Below are positions 13,716 through 24,974 of a stretch of 64,000 bases of DNA, one piece after another. A program made the position numbers and the translations under genes. Source of the DNA: Paraphotobacterium marinum (GTDB lineage: Bacteria > Pseudomonadota > Gammaproteobacteria > Enterobacterales > Vibrionaceae); the NCBI RefSeq assembly GCF_002216855.1, contig NZ_CP022355.1, positions 310,001 to 374,000 of the forward strand. Direction: 5' to 3'. Positions within the stretch are counted from its first letter, which is position 1. Every line of letters begins with the position of its first letter. The notes under the pieces were generated by a model. That model did not search any database. It saw only the letters and a list, made by a program, of their open reading frames with translations, and was not told the origin of the DNA.

Positions 13716-15914
13716 TTATTTTAATCTATAAACATCATCCACTCCAGAAATCTGTTCGAGCTTTTTAATGACTTTATTTAAAGACTCCAAATCAACAACT
13801 TCAATTTCAAAATCCATTATCGATAAATCTTTTTTAAAATCAATTTTATTCTTAACTCCATTAACCTTTATTTTAACATTTGATAAATTGTGAGTAATTT
13901 CTTTAACCATACCAGCTTTATCTGAAGAGATAACTCTTATGAACATATTATAATGGTCTTTGTAATTTTCACTCCAAACAGTATTTATAATTCTTTCTGG
14001 TGCATGATGTTTTAATTCCTCTAACTGCTCACAGTCATCTCTATGAATAGAAATACCCCTACCTTTAGTTACAAATCCTTTAATAGGATCACCTGGTATA
14101 GGCTGACAACACTTCGCCAAATGATTGATTAAATTATCAACACCATCAATAATCACGGCATCTTTATTGAGATTTTTTACCTTATTTTCACTTGTTGGAC
14201 TTAATTTTTTTATTAACTCCTCATCCGCTTCTTGGGGACTAAGCTTATTTAGAATTGCACTGATAAAGTTTAAAATTTGGTTTATTCTGATATCACCATT
14301 ACCAATACCCAAGCACAGTTCTTGGTAAGAGGAAACATTAAACTTCTGAGTTACTTTTTCTAAGATCGGTTTAAGATTTACTTGATTTTTACTTAATTCA
14401 ATTTCTAATAATTCTTTACCTTCACTAATGTTTTTTTCCCTATCTTGTTTTCTAAACCAAGCATGAATTTTCATTCTAGCTCTTGAGGAGGTAACAAATC
14501 CTAGGCTGGGGTTCAGCCAATCTCTAGATGGAGTTGCATCTTTTTTAGTTATAATATCAATTTGCTCTCCCATTTGAAGTTGATAAGTAAATGGTACAAT
14601 CCTTCCTTCAACCTTCGCACCAATACATCGATGTCCTACTTCTGAATGAATATGATAGGCGAAATCAAGAGGCGTAGATTTTATTGGCAAATCAACAACA
14701 TCTCCTCTAGGAGTAAAAACATAAACCCTGTCATCAAAAACTTGACTCTTTATATCTTGTAATGCCTCACTAGTATCTGCCATTTCATCTTGCCATGATA
14801 GTAACTTTCTTAACCAATTAATTTTCTCATCATATTTACTTAAGTTGGTAGATGTCCCTTCTTTGTATCTCCAGTGTGCAGCAACACCTAGTTCAGAATC
14901 TTCATGCATTTCTTGTGTTCGAATTTGAATTTCTATAGTTTTACCTTCTGGGCCCAAAATTACAGTATGAATTGATTGATAACCATTTGGCTTAGGGTTA
15001 GCTATGTAATCATCAAATTCACTCGGCAAGTGTTTAAATTTTGTGTGGACTACGCCCAAGGCTGCATAACAATCATGAATTTTATTCGCTATTATACGAA
15101 CCGCTCTAACGTCAAAAAGCTCATCAAAGTCTAAGCTTTTTTTCTGCATTTTTTTCCAGATACTATAGATGTGCTTAGGCCTTCCCATTACTTCTGCTTT
15201 TATATCTAATTCTTTAATTGCATGCTTGATTGTAAGCACAAAACTATCAATATATTTTTCTCTAATAATTCTTTTTTCTGATAATTGTTTTGCAATTTTT
15301 TTATAAATTATTGGGTTTTGGTATCTAAAGACATAGTCCTCTAGCTCCCATTTTAATTGACCGATTCCAAGACGATTGGCTAAAGGTGCATATATATTCA
15401 TTGATTCGTTTGCAGCTATTAATTGAGATTCTCTACTTTCAGATTTGATAAATCTCAAATAACTAATTCTTTCAGCTAATTTGATAATCACACACCTGAA
15501 ATCTTCAACCATAGATAACAGCATTTTTCTGAGGTTATCAACTTGGTTAGAGGTAGCCTTTTCATTTAAAGTGTTTACATCTTGAATTGCTGCCATTTGT
15601 CTGACACCAAGAATTAAATTCAAGACAGTCTCGTTAAAATTTTCCTTGAACACAGTACTTTGCAAGTTTTCTTCTGAAAGGTATGGATAAAGTAATCCTG
15701 CAATCAAGGTATCTCTATCCATATTAAGGCTTAAAAGTATTTCGACGATTTCTCTACCCTCATGATAATCATCATTGTATATTTCTAAATTATTATTTAA
15801 AAATTCTTTAGCAGATTTTATTTTTAACGCAACATTTGCATCAAACCGCAATGAATCTAACCACCTATCAAAACATACTTTGTCGTTTTTATGCGTTTCC
15901 CGAATTGAAACCAT
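13716..15914 (-). CDS. relA: GTP pyrophosphokinase RelA, (p)ppGpp synthetase
   Basis: Ribosome-associated alarmone synthetase of the stringent response. The N-terminal hydrolase domain is degenerate: where active SpoT/Rel proteins have the His-Asp pair, this reads LIAGLLYPYL, as in monofunctional RelA. The synthetase has IYSIWKKMQKKSLDFDELFD and YQSIHTVILGPEGKTIEIQI. TGS (VFTPRGDVVDLPIKSTPLDF), zinc-finger/helical and ACT domains follow. I start at the ATG at 15914, which has AGGA at good spacing; an ATG nine bases earlier sits directly on that AGGA. Divergent from barA. Confidence 0.96.
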   Translation of the reverse strand: MVSIRETHKNDKVCFDRWLDSLRFDANVALKIKSAKEFLNNNLEIYNDDYHEGREIVEILLSLNMDRDTLIAGLLYPYLSEENLQSTVFKENFNETVLNLILGVRQMAAIQDVNTLNEKATSNQVDNLRKMLLSMVEDFRCVIIKLAERISYLRFIKSESRESQLIAANESMNIYAPLANRLGIGQLKWELEDYVFRYQNPIIYKKIAKQLSEKRIIREKYIDSFVLTIKHAIKELDIKAEVMGRPKHIYSIWKKMQKKSLDFDELFDVRAVRIIANKIHDCYAALGVVHTKFKHLPSEFDDYIANPKPNGYQSIHTVILGPEGKTIEIQIRTQEMHEDSELGVAAHWRYKEGTSTNLSKYDEKINWLRKLLSWQDEMADTSEALQDIKSQVFDDRVYVFTPRGDVVDLPIKSTPLDFAYHIHSEVGHRCIGAKVEGRIVPFTYQLQMGEQIDIITKKDATPSRDWLNPSLGFVTSSRARMKIHAWFRKQDREKNISEGKELLEIELSKNQVNLKPILEKVTQKFNVSSYQELCLGIGNGDIRINQILNFISAILNKLSPQEADEELIKKLSPTSENKVKNLNKDAVIIDGVDNLINHLAKCCQPIPGDPIKGFVTKGRGISIHRDDCEQLEELKHHAPERIINTVWSENYKDHYNMFIRVISSDKAGMVKEITHNLSNVKIKVNGVKNKIDFKKDLSIMDFEIEVVDLESLNKVIKKLEQISGVDDVYRLK

Positions 15915-16049
15915 AATAAACATTCCTATCGTCAGAAATATATAATAAGTATTGTACTAAATTTTTTTTTAAATTTTAAATAATAAATATTTATTTAAAA
16001 TATAAAATAAGTTAACTTTAAAAAATAAAATTAATTTGCAGAAATAAAT

Positions 16050-18722
16050 ATGACAAAAAATGGACTAAAAGCCAGAGTCTTTACACTTACCTTAGCACCT
16101 ACGCTAATAATTGGGTTGTTTTTGAGTATATTTTTTACAATTAATCGTTATAATGACCTTGAAAATCAACTTGTTGAAACAGGCACAAACATTATAGACC
16201 CTCTAGCAGCAAGTTGTTCACAAGGCCTTGAATCCAGAGACATTGAGAAAGTTCTCAAATTTATTAATTACTCACATAGAAGACATTCAGATATTGTAAG
16301 AAGTATAGCTATATTTGATAAAAACAATCAAATATTTGCAATGTCAAATTATCATAAAGACTTTAAGGCACTTCAATTAAAGTCGATAAAAAATATTCCT
16401 TTCAATGATGTTTCTACATTTCATGAAAATAATTTAATCATTCACTCTCCAATTTTTGGGTATTCTGCGAAAACTGCACATAAAGTAATTGGTTATGTCT
16501 CACTTGAAATAGACTTATCATCTCTTCATTTACAACAATATTATGAAATTCTAACAGCTCTCATAGCCCTAATATTTGGCTTTTTACTTTCTGGTGTTTT
16601 TGCATATAGGTTAATGAAAGATGTTACTACACCAATAAATCATATGGTGAAAATCATTAATAAAATAAAACAAGGGCATTTATCTATAAGAATAAAGGGG
16701 CAGCTTCTAGGTGAGTTAGATACGCTCAAAAATGGCATTAACTCTATGGCTATTTCTTTATCTGAGTATCACAATGATATGGAAAAAACAATTGAACAAA
16801 CAACTTCTGATTTAAGAGCTACATTAGAACAATATGAAATACAAAATGTAGAGCTCGATATCGCAAAAAGAAAAGCCCAAGAAGCTGCTAGAATTAAATC
16901 AGAATTTCTTGCAAATATGTCTCACGAGCTAAGAACTCCTCTAAATGGAGTAATAGGGTTTACAAGACAAACTTTAAAAACTGAACTAACTGCTAATCAA
17001 AAAGATAATCTTGTGACAATTGAAAAGTCTGCGAATAACTTACTTACAATAATAAATGATATCTTGGACTTTTCGAAGTTAGAAGCAAAAAAACTTATTT
17101 TAGAAAATACTTCTTTAGATTTTTATGACACCGTTTATGAGGTTATTCAATTATTATCTCCATCAGCTCATGAAAAAAACATAGATCTTTCTTTATTTAT
17201 TTCTTCTGCCATTCCCAAAAAGCTTAGCGGTGATACTCTTAGAATACAACAAATTCTCACAAACATAGTCGGTAATGCTATAAAATTCACTCAATCTGGT
17301 TTCATTGAGATTATCGTTGAATTAAAAAGTCTTAAATCTTCAGAAGTTGAAATTGAATTTCAAATAAACGACTCAGGAATAGGTATATCCTCTCAACAAA
17401 AAAAGCACCTTTTTAGAGCTTTTTCTCAGGCAGATACAAGTATTTCCAGACAATACGGGGGAACTGGTTTAGGGCTTGTTATTACAAAAAAACTGATTAA
17501 TCACATGAAAGGAGATATTTTCATAGATAGTAAATTAAATGAAGGAACAAATATTTTATTTAATTTGAAATTACAAAATCACAATTACAAACAATCAGTT
17601 GTTAAAATGGAAAATACTCATAAAAAAGCATTAATTCTATGTAAAAATAAAACAGCTAAAAGATCATTGATACAGCTTTTTAATAATAATGGAGTATATG
17701 ATATTGACTTTAGGGTAGAAGCTGATAAATATGAATACATAGTCGCTGTATTTTCACCAGTTGATTTATCTAAAGACTCAAATATTACACAAAACTTTAT
17801 AGAAGGCATTTATAGTTTGAGCTCAAATTTAACGATAGCTCTTCCTTCAAATCAAAGCGTGTTAAAAGAAATATTAATAAAAATGAAGGTTGGAAAAATA
17901 TACTCAGCTCCAATAGATATAAATAAATTAAGAGCAGAGTTATTTTATAGAAAGCCTTCAGAAACATACAAAAAAGAACTTGAAAATCATAGCATAAATA
18001 GAAAACCAAAATTAGGAATATCTGTTTTAGCAGTAGATGATAATGAAGCTAATTTAAAATTAATTCAAGCCCTACTGAATGAATATTGTCTAAGTACTGA
18101 AATTGTAAATAATGGTAAAGGTGCCTTACAAAAATGCCAAACTAAACAATTTGATATCATTTTTATGGATATTCAAATGCCAGAAATGGATGGTATAGAA
18201 ACATCTCAGCTCATAAAAAACACTAGTTTTAACAAGCTTACTCCAATAATTGCCGTAACAGCACATGCATTTCTAGAAGAAAAACAAAAATATCTACAAA
18301 AAGGAATGTCAGATTATTTACCTAAGCCAATTGATGAGCATGTGCTTTACAATATATTAGTTAAATGGACTCAACAAGATTTATTAGATATTAATCCCAC
18401 TCAAATACAATCAGGAATCAATTTTCAATTAGCGCTTAAAAGCTGCGCAAACAATAAAGTTCTTGCAAATGATATGATAAAAATGTTTAAAATTGAACTA
18501 AATGATGTTGAAGAAAAAATCACCAATTTAATTAAAGTTGATGATAATGATAATATGAAGACATTAATTCATAAACTTCATGGAAGTTCAGTCTATTGTG
18601 GGGCTCAAAAAATATCAAAACTATGTTTTACTATTGAAAATAATTTAAAAAAAGGGAAAGCAATTAAAGATGTTGAACCTGAATTATTTGAGTTAATTGA
18701 TGAAATAAATATCATTATTTGA
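16050..18722 (+). CDS. barA: Hybrid sensor histidine kinase BarA/GacS type
   Basis: Tripartite membrane sensor kinase, 890 residues. A first membrane segment (about 9-29), a periplasmic sensor of about 130 residues, a second segment (about 165-187) and HAMP lead to a histidine kinase domain with SHELRTPLNGVIGF (phospho-His about 292) and an ATPase domain with GTGLGLVITKKLI. A weak, receiver-like stretch (about 525-640) lacks a clear phosphorylation site. It is followed by a true receiver with Asp about 707 (FMDIQMPEMDG) and a C-terminal Hpt domain (LHKLHGSSVYCGA, His about 844). The domain order and the relA neighbour match BarA, which signals through UvrY/GacA to the Csr small RNAs; neither partner is in this window. 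Confidence 0.92.
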   Translation: MTKNGLKARVFTLTLAPTLIIGLFLSIFFTINRYNDLENQLVETGTNIIDPLAASCSQGLESRDIEKVLKFINYSHRRHSDIVRSIAIFDKNNQIFAMSNYHKDFKALQLKSIKNIPFNDVSTFHENNLIIHSPIFGYSAKTAHKVIGYVSLEIDLSSLHLQQYYEILTALIALIFGFLLSGVFAYRLMKDVTTPINHMVKIINKIKQGHLSIRIKGQLLGELDTLKNGINSMAISLSEYHNDMEKTIEQTTSDLRATLEQYEIQNVELDIAKRKAQEAARIKSEFLANMSHELRTPLNGVIGFTRQTLKTELTANQKDNLVTIEKSANNLLTIINDILDFSKLEAKKLILENTSLDFYDTVYEVIQLLSPSAHEKNIDLSLFISSAIPKKLSGDTLRIQQILTNIVGNAIKFTQSGFIEIIVELKSLKSSEVEIEFQINDSGIGISSQQKKHLFRAFSQADTSISRQYGGTGLGLVITKKLINHMKGDIFIDSKLNEGTNILFNLKLQNHNYKQSVVKMENTHKKALILCKNKTAKRSLIQLFNNNGVYDIDFRVEADKYEYIVAVFSPVDLSKDSNITQNFIEGIYSLSSNLTIALPSNQSVLKEILIKMKVGKIYSAPIDINKLRAELFYRKPSETYKKELENHSINRKPKLGISVLAVDDNEANLKLIQALLNEYCLSTEIVNNGKGALQKCQTKQFDIIFMDIQMPEMDGIETSQLIKNTSFNKLTPIIAVTAHAFLEEKQKYLQKGMSDYLPKPIDEHVLYNILVKWTQQDLLDINPTQIQSGINFQLALKSCANNKVLANDMIKMFKIELNDVEEKITNLIKVDDNDNMKTLIHKLHGSSVYCGAQKISKLCFTIENNLKKGKAIKDVEPELFELIDEINIII

Positions 18723-18732
18723 TAATAAATCA

Positions 18733-19115
18733 TTATTTCTCTAGTATAACTGATGCAACTGCATAGTTTTTTTCATGACTAATTGACAAATGTATTTGAT
18801 TTATATTTTTAGCTTCTTTGATTTCAAGAGCATTATTCATAATATCTAATTTGGGAGCACCATATTTATCATTGAATACGGTAAAATCTTGAAAAGAAAT
18901 ACCACCTGTAAAGCCTGTACCCAAAGCTTTTACTATAGACTCTTTAGCTGCAAATCTTCCTGCAAGAAATGACAGAGATTCATTTCTTTCATAAAAATCT
19001 TGGATTTCTTTTTCCGTTAATATTTTTTTAAGAAAGAATGATTATACTTTTCGTATAATCTTTTAATTCTCAGAATCTCACAGATATCTATACCAATTCC
19101 TATTATGTTTGCCAT
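18733..19115 (-). CDS. acpS: Holo-[acyl-carrier-protein] synthase, one apparent frameshift
   Basis: Transfers phosphopantetheine from CoA to acyl carrier protein. From the ATG at 19115 the protein reads ANIIGIGIDICEILRI (catalytic Asp) and breaks at a T7 run on the plus strand (19023-19029). One added base continues it as FLAGRFAAKESIVKALGTG, with the Glu of the KE motif, through to INQIHLSISHEKNYAVASVI. The restored length is about 127 residues, as in E. coli. It lies three bases after pdxJ, the usual order. Confidence 0.93.
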
Positions 19116-19118
19116 AAT

Positions 19119-19841
19119 TCAAGCCTTTAAAATAATATTTTTCATAGTATTCACTGCAGTATATAAACCATCAAAAACCGATCTCGCTATAATTGCATGA
19201 CCAATATTTAACTCATTATATCTAAAAGATGATATTAAAGGTAATACATTATGATAATTTAAACCATGGCCTGCATTAACTATTAGCCCTTCCTTTTTCG
19301 CAAATTTAGATACAACTAACAACTTTTCAAGAATATGATCTACATCATTTTTATGAGCTTCAGCATATCCACCAGTGTGAATTTCTATAGTTTTGATTCC
19401 TAACTCCAAAGCTCTTTCAATTTGCTCATGATCAGGATCAATAAAAAAAGAAACTTCGGCCCCTATATCTTCTAACCTTGTTAAGTTAAGCTTTTCTCTT
19501 GAACAAGAGATTAAATCAAAACCACCTTCAGTTGTTAGTTCTTCCCTTTTTTCAGGAACAATACAAATGTTGTGAGGTTGTATTTTTTCTGCAATACCAA
19601 TCATCTCATTAGTTAAAGCCATTTCTAAATTAAGTCTAGTTTGGACGGTCTCTTTTAATAAAAAGACATCTCTATCTCTAATATGTCTTCTATCTTCTCT
19701 AAGATGTACCGTAATACTATCAGCTCCTGCTCTTTCAGCAATTTCAGCTGCATGAACTGGATCAGGATATTTAGTACCCCTAGCGTTTCGTAGTGTAGCA
19801 ATATGATCGATATTTATACCTAATAAAGTATTATTCAACAT
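19119..19841 (-). CDS. pdxJ: Pyridoxine 5'-phosphate synthase
   Basis: Last step of DXP-dependent vitamin B6 synthesis: condenses 3-amino-2-oxopropyl phosphate with deoxyxylulose 5-phosphate. It has 240 residues. LGINIDHIATLRNARGT at the start, HLREDRRHI and the C-terminal LNIGHAIIARSVFDGL are signatures. It abuts recO with no gap, in the era-recO-pdxJ-acpS operon. Confidence 0.97.
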   Translation of the reverse strand: MLNNTLLGINIDHIATLRNARGTKYPDPVHAAEIAERAGADSITVHLREDRRHIRDRDVFLLKETVQTRLNLEMALTNEMIGIAEKIQPHNICIVPEKREELTTEGGFDLISCSREKLNLTRLEDIGAEVSFFIDPDHEQIERALELGIKTIEIHTGGYAEAHKNDVDHILEKLLVVSKFAKKEGLIVNAGHGLNYHNVLPLISSFRYNELNIGHAIIARSVFDGLYTAVNTMKNIILKA

Positions 19842-20534
19842 TTAACTTCCTTTCATTATAAAATAACTCCTACTAACAATAGGACTTTTTAATTCATTTT
19901 TTAAAAAAATTCGAACAAATTTCTTAGCAACTCTTAAATTTAGTTTACAATTAAAATCTTGTTTGTGAAGAATGGCTATTTCCTCTAAAGAAAAAACTAA
20001 AGGGGAGAATGAATTGGTTCTTTGCATACCTTTTGACTCATCATAAAAAAAATATAAATTTTTATTTCCATTTTTTTGATGTAAACAATTTAAAAAATTA
20101 AAACTATACCCAAGCAAGTCAAACAATTCAAATTCAAAATATCTCAAAATTCTTTCTGTATCTGTTCTTTTAGCCAAATTTAATAAAGTACCTAAATATA
20201 AATGAAAAATTTCCTGGCAAGGACTTTGTGGTTTCACAAGTTTATTAACAATCTCATTTACATATAATGATAAAAATATTTTCTTTTCATAAAATGGGAT
20301 TCCAATACCTATTGGTTCTATTTTATTCAAATAGTATACTTCTTTAGATTGCGTCCAATTAATTAAAAGAGGAGTAAATGGTTGTAATATGGCTTGTCGG
20401 CTTGAGTGTTTATTATGTTTATTTCTGACTAAAATTCTTATTTTTCCATGATTCTCAGTCAAAAAATCCACAAAAAAACTACTTTCCCTATATTTAACAA
20501 CATGTAAAACAAAGGCTTTTTCAAGTTGGTTCAT
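19842..20534 (-). CDS. recO: DNA repair protein RecO
   Basis: Mediator that helps load RecA on SSB-coated DNA in the RecFOR pathway. It has 230 residues, slightly short (E. coli 242). It begins with an OB-fold ([20 protein letters not shown]) followed by a helical domain. Sequence conservation is low, as usual for RecO, but the four-base overlap with era and the pdxJ neighbour make the call firm. Confidence 0.93.
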   Translation of the reverse strand: MNQLEKAFVLHVVKYRESSFFVDFLTENHGKIRILVRNKHNKHSSRQAILQPFTPLLINWTQSKEVYYLNKIEPIGIGIPFYEKKIFLSLYVNEIVNKLVKPQSPCQEIFHLYLGTLLNLAKRTDTERILRYFEFELFDLLGYSFNFLNCLHQKNGNKNLYFFYDESKGMQRTNSFSPLVFSLEEIAILHKQDFNCKLNLRVAKKFVRIFLKNELKSPIVSRSYFIMKGS

Positions 20535-21436
20535 AAATCATCAATATAACCTAGACTTCTTAGAGCTCTCTCGTCATCAGCCCATCCAGACTTAACTTTA
20601 ACCCATAATTCAAGAAAAACTTTCCTATCAAATAATAACTCCATATCTATTCTTGATTCTCGCCCTATCACTTTAATTTTTTCACCTGATTTACCTATTA
20701 TCATTTTCTTCTGCCCTTTTCTTTCTACTAATATTAAACCATTTATATGAAAAGAGTCATTGTCTTTAACATAATCAAAACGCTCAATCTCAACAGTAAC
20801 AGAATAAGGTAGTTCATCACCAGTAAATCTCATTAATTTTTCTCGAATTATTTCAGACGCTAAAAATCTTTGAGACCTATCGGTTATATGATCTTCAGAG
20901 TAATGGAAGTCACCTAAAGGCAAAAGTGATTGAATGTTAGACTTTAAATCTTTGATATGGTTATTATCTTTCGCAGACATAGGAATAACTTGATCAAATT
21001 TATATTTGGATGTTATTTTTTTTATAAAAGGAAAAATAACTTCCTTATCCTTAATTAAATCAACTTTATTAATCACCAAAACCTTAATTGCAGAGCTTTC
21101 CGCAACATATTTCATAACTAAGTCATCATCTTTGTTCCAAATGGTACCATCAAGAACAAAAAGAATAATATCAGTCGAAGATAAGGAACTTTGTGCCGAT
21201 TTATTCATAAGTCGATTAATAGCTCTTTTTTCTTCTACATGAAGCCCTGGAGTATCAATATAAATTGTTTGACAAGAGTTTTCCGTATCAATACCTATAA
21301 TCCTATGTCTTGTTGTTTGGGGCTTTCGGGAAGTTATCGACAGTTTTTGACCAACTAGTTTATTCAACAAACTCGACTTACCTACATTTGGTCTCCCTAC
21401 GATAGCAACAAATCCACATTTAGTTTTTAATGTCAT
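20531..21436 (-). CDS. era: GTPase Era
   Basis: Essential GTPase in 30S subunit maturation; binds the 3' end of 16S rRNA. At 301 residues it matches the E. coli length. G1 [13 protein letters not shown]3 IDTPGLH and G4 VINKVDLI are present, with a C-terminal KH domain ([18 protein letters not shown]). It overlaps rnc by 17 bases and recO by four, implying coupled translation. Confidence 0.98.
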   Translation of the reverse strand: MTLKTKCGFVAIVGRPNVGKSSLLNKLVGQKLSITSRKPQTTRHRIIGIDTENSCQTIYIDTPGLHVEEKRAINRLMNKSAQSSLSSTDIILFVLDGTIWNKDDDLVMKYVAESSAIKVLVINKVDLIKDKEVIFPFIKKITSKYKFDQVIPMSAKDNNHIKDLKSNIQSLLPLGDFHYSEDHITDRSQRFLASEIIREKLMRFTGDELPYSVTVEIERFDYVKDNDSFHINGLILVERKGQKKMIIGKSGEKIKVIGRESRIDMELLFDRKVFLELWVKVKSGWADDERALRSLGYIDDL

Positions 21437-22109
21437 ATTGTAATATCTCTAAAATTTTTAATGCTGATGCTTGTTCAGCTTTTCTTCTACTTGTACCTGT
21501 TGCAAAAACGTCAAGAGATAAATCTTTAACAAGACATCTAACTTTAAATTTTTGATTATGTGCTTTACCAATAATTTCAACAACCTCGTAGTTGGGCAAC
21601 TTCATTTTTTTTGATTGCAAAAGTTCTTGTAACTGTGTTTTTGGATCCTTCATAACATTATTTTGATCAATTTTCTCAAAGTCGTGTTTTAACCAATTCA
21701 AAATAACATCATTAACCGTCAAAATGTCACTATCAAGATAAATAGCACCAATGATGGCCTCTACGGCATCAGCTAATATTGACTCCCTTTTATATCCACC
21801 ACTTTTTAGCTCTCCAGGCCCCATTATTAAATTATTACCGATTTCGAAATTTTTACCTAATTTTGCTAAATTTTTCCCATTTACCAAAGATGCTCTTACT
21901 CTACTCATATCACCTTCATCTAATTGTGAAAAATTTTTATAAAGTTTATTTGAAACTGAGTAACTTAAAATAGAATCACCTAGAAACTCGAGCCTCTCAT
22001 TATGCTGAGATCCCATGCTGCGATGAGTTAGGGCCAACTTTAGAAGACCTACTTCGTTAAAATGATAACCTATATCACTTTGTAACTTTTTTAAAATAAT
22101 ATCATCCAT
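21420..22109 (-). CDS. rnc: Ribonuclease III
   Basis: Double-strand-specific endonuclease that matures rRNA and processes mRNAs. It has 229 residues: nuclease domain with [16 protein letters not shown] and the metal-binding [14 protein letters not shown], then a C-terminal double-stranded RNA-binding domain ([11 protein letters not shown] to [14 protein letters not shown]). It starts seven bases after the lepA stop. The signal peptidase gene lepB, which usually separates lepA and rnc, is not here. Confidence 0.97.
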   Translation of the reverse strand: MDDIILKKLQSDIGYHFNEVGLLKLALTHRSMGSQHNERLEFLGDSILSYSVSNKLYKNFSQLDEGDMSRVRASLVNGKNLAKLGKNFEIGNNLIMGPGELKSGGYKRESILADAVEAIIGAIYLDSDILTVNDVILNWLKHDFEKIDQNNVMKDPKTQLQELLQSKKMKLPNYEVVEIIGKAHNQKFKVRCLVKDLSLDVFATGTSRRKAEQASALKILEILQYDIKN

Positions 22110-22116
22110 TTTTTAC

Positions 22117-23913
22117 TTACTTGTCTTTTCCAACATGCAAAATAGCTAAAAAAGCTTCTTGAGGTAACTCAACATTACCAATTTGCTTCATTCTTTTCTT
22201 ACCTTCTTTTTGTTTTTGTAATAATTTTTTCTTTCTACTAACATCACCACCGTAGCATTTTGCAATTACATTTTTTCTTAATTGCTTAACAGTAGATCTT
22301 GCTATAATATGATTACCTATAGCAGCTTGAATAGCAATATCAAACATCTGTCGAGGAATAAACTCTTTCATCTTTTCGACTAACTCACGGCCACGATATT
22401 GAGCATTATCTTTATGAGTTATAATTGCAAGAGCATCTACTCTATCTCCATTTAGAAGAATATCTACCCTTACCATATCTGAAGTTTCATATCGATTAAA
22501 GTTATAATCTAGGGAAGCATAGCCTCTAGAGGTTGATTTAAGCCGATCAAAAAAGTCTAACACCACTTCGGACAAAGGAATATCATAAGTCAAGGCCACT
22601 TGATTTCCATGATAAACCATATCAACTTGCATTCCTCTCTTCTCTACGCATAAAGTTATAACATTTCCTAAATATTCTGATGGCACTAAAATATTACATC
22701 TTGCAATTGGCTCACCAATAAAATCAATATCATTAACTGCAGGTAATTTGGCGGGACTATCGACATATAATATATTATTATTCGTAGTTGTTACTTCATA
22801 AACGACTGTCGGTGCTGTTGTTATTAGCGATAAGTTATACTCTCTTTCTAACCTTTCTTGAATGATCTCCATATGAAGCATTCCCAGGAAACCACAACGA
22901 AAGCCGAAACCAAGAGCTGCTGAGTTTTCGGGTTCATAAAATAAAGAAGCATCATTCAAACTTAACTTTCCAAGAGCATCTCTAAAATTTTCATAATCAT
23001 CAGAAGAAATAGGAAACAACCCAGCATACACCTGAGGTTTGACTTTTTGGAAACCTGGTAAAGGAGATTCAGCTCCACCCTTAGAGTGTGTTAGGGTATC
23101 ACCGACAGGTGCTCCTAAAATATCTTTGATTCCACAAACAACCCACCCAACTTCGCCTGTATTTAAACAGTCAGTATCTATTTGTTTAGGAGTAAAGATT
23201 CCTAGGCGATCAATATTCCAAACTTGGTTAGTAGACATAACTTTTATTTTATCATTTTTCTTTAAAACACCATTTTTTATCCTTACCAAAGAAACAACTC
23301 CAAGATAATTATCAAACCATGAATCAATTATCAATGCCTGGAGGGGTGCACTCATATCTCCATCCGGGGCAGGTATTGTATTAACAATTTTTTCTAAAAC
23401 AAGATCAATACCTTTTCCAGTTTTAGCCGAACACTGAACTGCATCTAAAGCATCTATACCAATTATATCCTCAATTTCTTCTGCGACACGCTCAGGATCA
23501 GCTGCCGGTAGATCAATTTTATTTAAAATTGGAACAACTTCTAAATCCATATCTATTGCGGTATAACAATTTGCAAGTGTCTGAGCTTCGACGCCCTGCC
23601 CAGCATCAACAACTAATAGTGCACCTTCACATGCAGCAAGTGATCTGGACACTTCATAAGAAAAATCGACATGACCTGGAGTATCAATGAAGTTCAATTG
23701 ATAGTTTTCACCATTTTTTGCTTTATAGTTAAGAGTCACACTTTGGGCTTTTATGGTTATACCTCTTTCTTTTTCTAAATCCATAGAATCTAGAACTTGT
23801 GACTGCATTTCTCTATCAGAAAGGCCGCCACAGTCTTGGATAAGTCGATCGGATAAGGTTGATTTCCCGTGATCTATGTGTGCAATTATGGAAAAGTTTC
23901 TAATGTTTTTCAT
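22117..23913 (-). CDS. lepA: Elongation factor 4 (LepA)
   Basis: Translational GTPase that acts on stalled or back-translocating ribosomes and in ribosome assembly. It has 598 residues, full length. G1 [16 protein letters not shown]3 [12 protein letters not shown] and G4 [11 protein letters not shown] are intact; the C-terminal LepA-specific domain ends [20 protein letters not shown]. It heads the lepA-rnc-era-recO-pdxJ-acpS run. Confidence 0.98.
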   Translation of the reverse strand: MKNIRNFSIIAHIDHGKSTLSDRLIQDCGGLSDREMQSQVLDSMDLEKERGITIKAQSVTLNYKAKNGENYQLNFIDTPGHVDFSYEVSRSLAACEGALLVVDAGQGVEAQTLANCYTAIDMDLEVVPILNKIDLPAADPERVAEEIEDIIGIDALDAVQCSAKTGKGIDLVLEKIVNTIPAPDGDMSAPLQALIIDSWFDNYLGVVSLVRIKNGVLKKNDKIKVMSTNQVWNIDRLGIFTPKQIDTDCLNTGEVGWVVCGIKDILGAPVGDTLTHSKGGAESPLPGFQKVKPQVYAGLFPISSDDYENFRDALGKLSLNDASLFYEPENSAALGFGFRCGFLGMLHMEIIQERLEREYNLSLITTAPTVVYEVTTTNNNILYVDSPAKLPAVNDIDFIGEPIARCNILVPSEYLGNVITLCVEKRGMQVDMVYHGNQVALTYDIPLSEVVLDFFDRLKSTSRGYASLDYNFNRYETSDMVRVDILLNGDRVDALAIITHKDNAQYRGRELVEKMKEFIPRQMFDIAIQAAIGNHIIARSTVKQLRKNVIAKCYGGDVSRKKKLLQKQKEGKKRMKQIGNVELPQEAFLAILHVGKDK

Positions 23914-23997
23914 ATAAAATAAAGTTGGATAAAGACAATAATTTAATTTTACCTTATTTAACTAAAAGTAGCTATTCAAAGATTAAATGAGAGTAAA

Positions 23998-24965
23998 CTA
24001 ATTTGTGCTTTCGCTAGATACATTCTTTAGGATTTTATTAATCGTTTTGAGCGGAAGAGAACCGATAACCGTTACTAAATTACCATTTAAATTTTTAGAC
24101 TCCATAATTTGGGGGCCTAATTTCACAACTCGATTTTCAACATTTTGAGTCGATTCACCATGTGTAAAATAAATTGAGAAATAAAACAAGTGATCAGTGT
24201 ACATCTTTACTTGTACTTTCTTACCATTTAACTTTAATTTATATTCTGTAGAGTTAAATTTTTGGAAACCTTGAGGTATCCAATTTGAGTGCCAGTCAAA
24301 CGACTCACTATTATACTTTTCACTATTAACTTCATTAACTAATAATTTTTTATCGTTCTCGTTGTCATTGTCGCTTGGCGGTAATATAGTCGAGGATAGA
24401 ACTCTAAATTCTTCGAGTAACAAATTTCTACTGTTAATTAAATTTGCTCTCAGTATGAGTCTGCTTTTTGAATCAACCCAAATTAAATATGAGTAGGTAT
24501 TGTTGTATTTGGATGATATTTTGTACACTGAACATTTTCTATTCGCTTCTATACCAGTCCTAATAAATTCAATATTGTAATTTTCTAGTAGAGTTTTATA
24601 GCTTCCTTTGTTGAATGGGGGTATAAAAAGTCTGAAAGGTTTGTAATTTGTTTTATAGTTATGCTTAGCATCCCAGAAGAAGTATTCCTGTTCATTGTCA
24701 TGATTAATGATCTTTCGGATTGAGGTATCAGTAGAGAGAAAACTAAGTGAATCAACTTCTTTGTTATTTTTAGTTAAATGTTCATATCGTAGAGGGATAA
24801 TTCCATGAACTGGAGAGTAATATACATAATCCAATATATAATTTTTGTTGCTTGCTGCTGAAGTGATCTCTTGTAATAGGTCCTTATCATCTATTATGTC
24901 AACAGCATAGCTAACATTAAATAAATTAAAAAAAATAATAAAAAAAATGTTTTTTTAATTTTCAT
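23998..24965 (-). CDS. rseB: Sigma-E regulatory protein RseB (MucB), one apparent frameshift in the signal peptide
   Basis: Periplasmic lipoprotein/LPS sensor that binds RseA and delays release of sigma-E. Most of the protein is open, but the ATG at 24965 begins a signal peptide that breaks at a T7 run on the plus strand (24950-24956). One added base gives KIKKNIFFIIFFNLF, then NVSYAVD as a likely signal-peptidase region, followed by DLLQEITSAASNKNYILDYV. The mature part contains YSYLIWVDSKSRLILRANL and FDWHSNWIPQGF, typical of RseB. rseC, which usually follows, is missing, and lepA comes next. Confidence 0.92.
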
Positions 24966-24974
24966 AACATGTGT

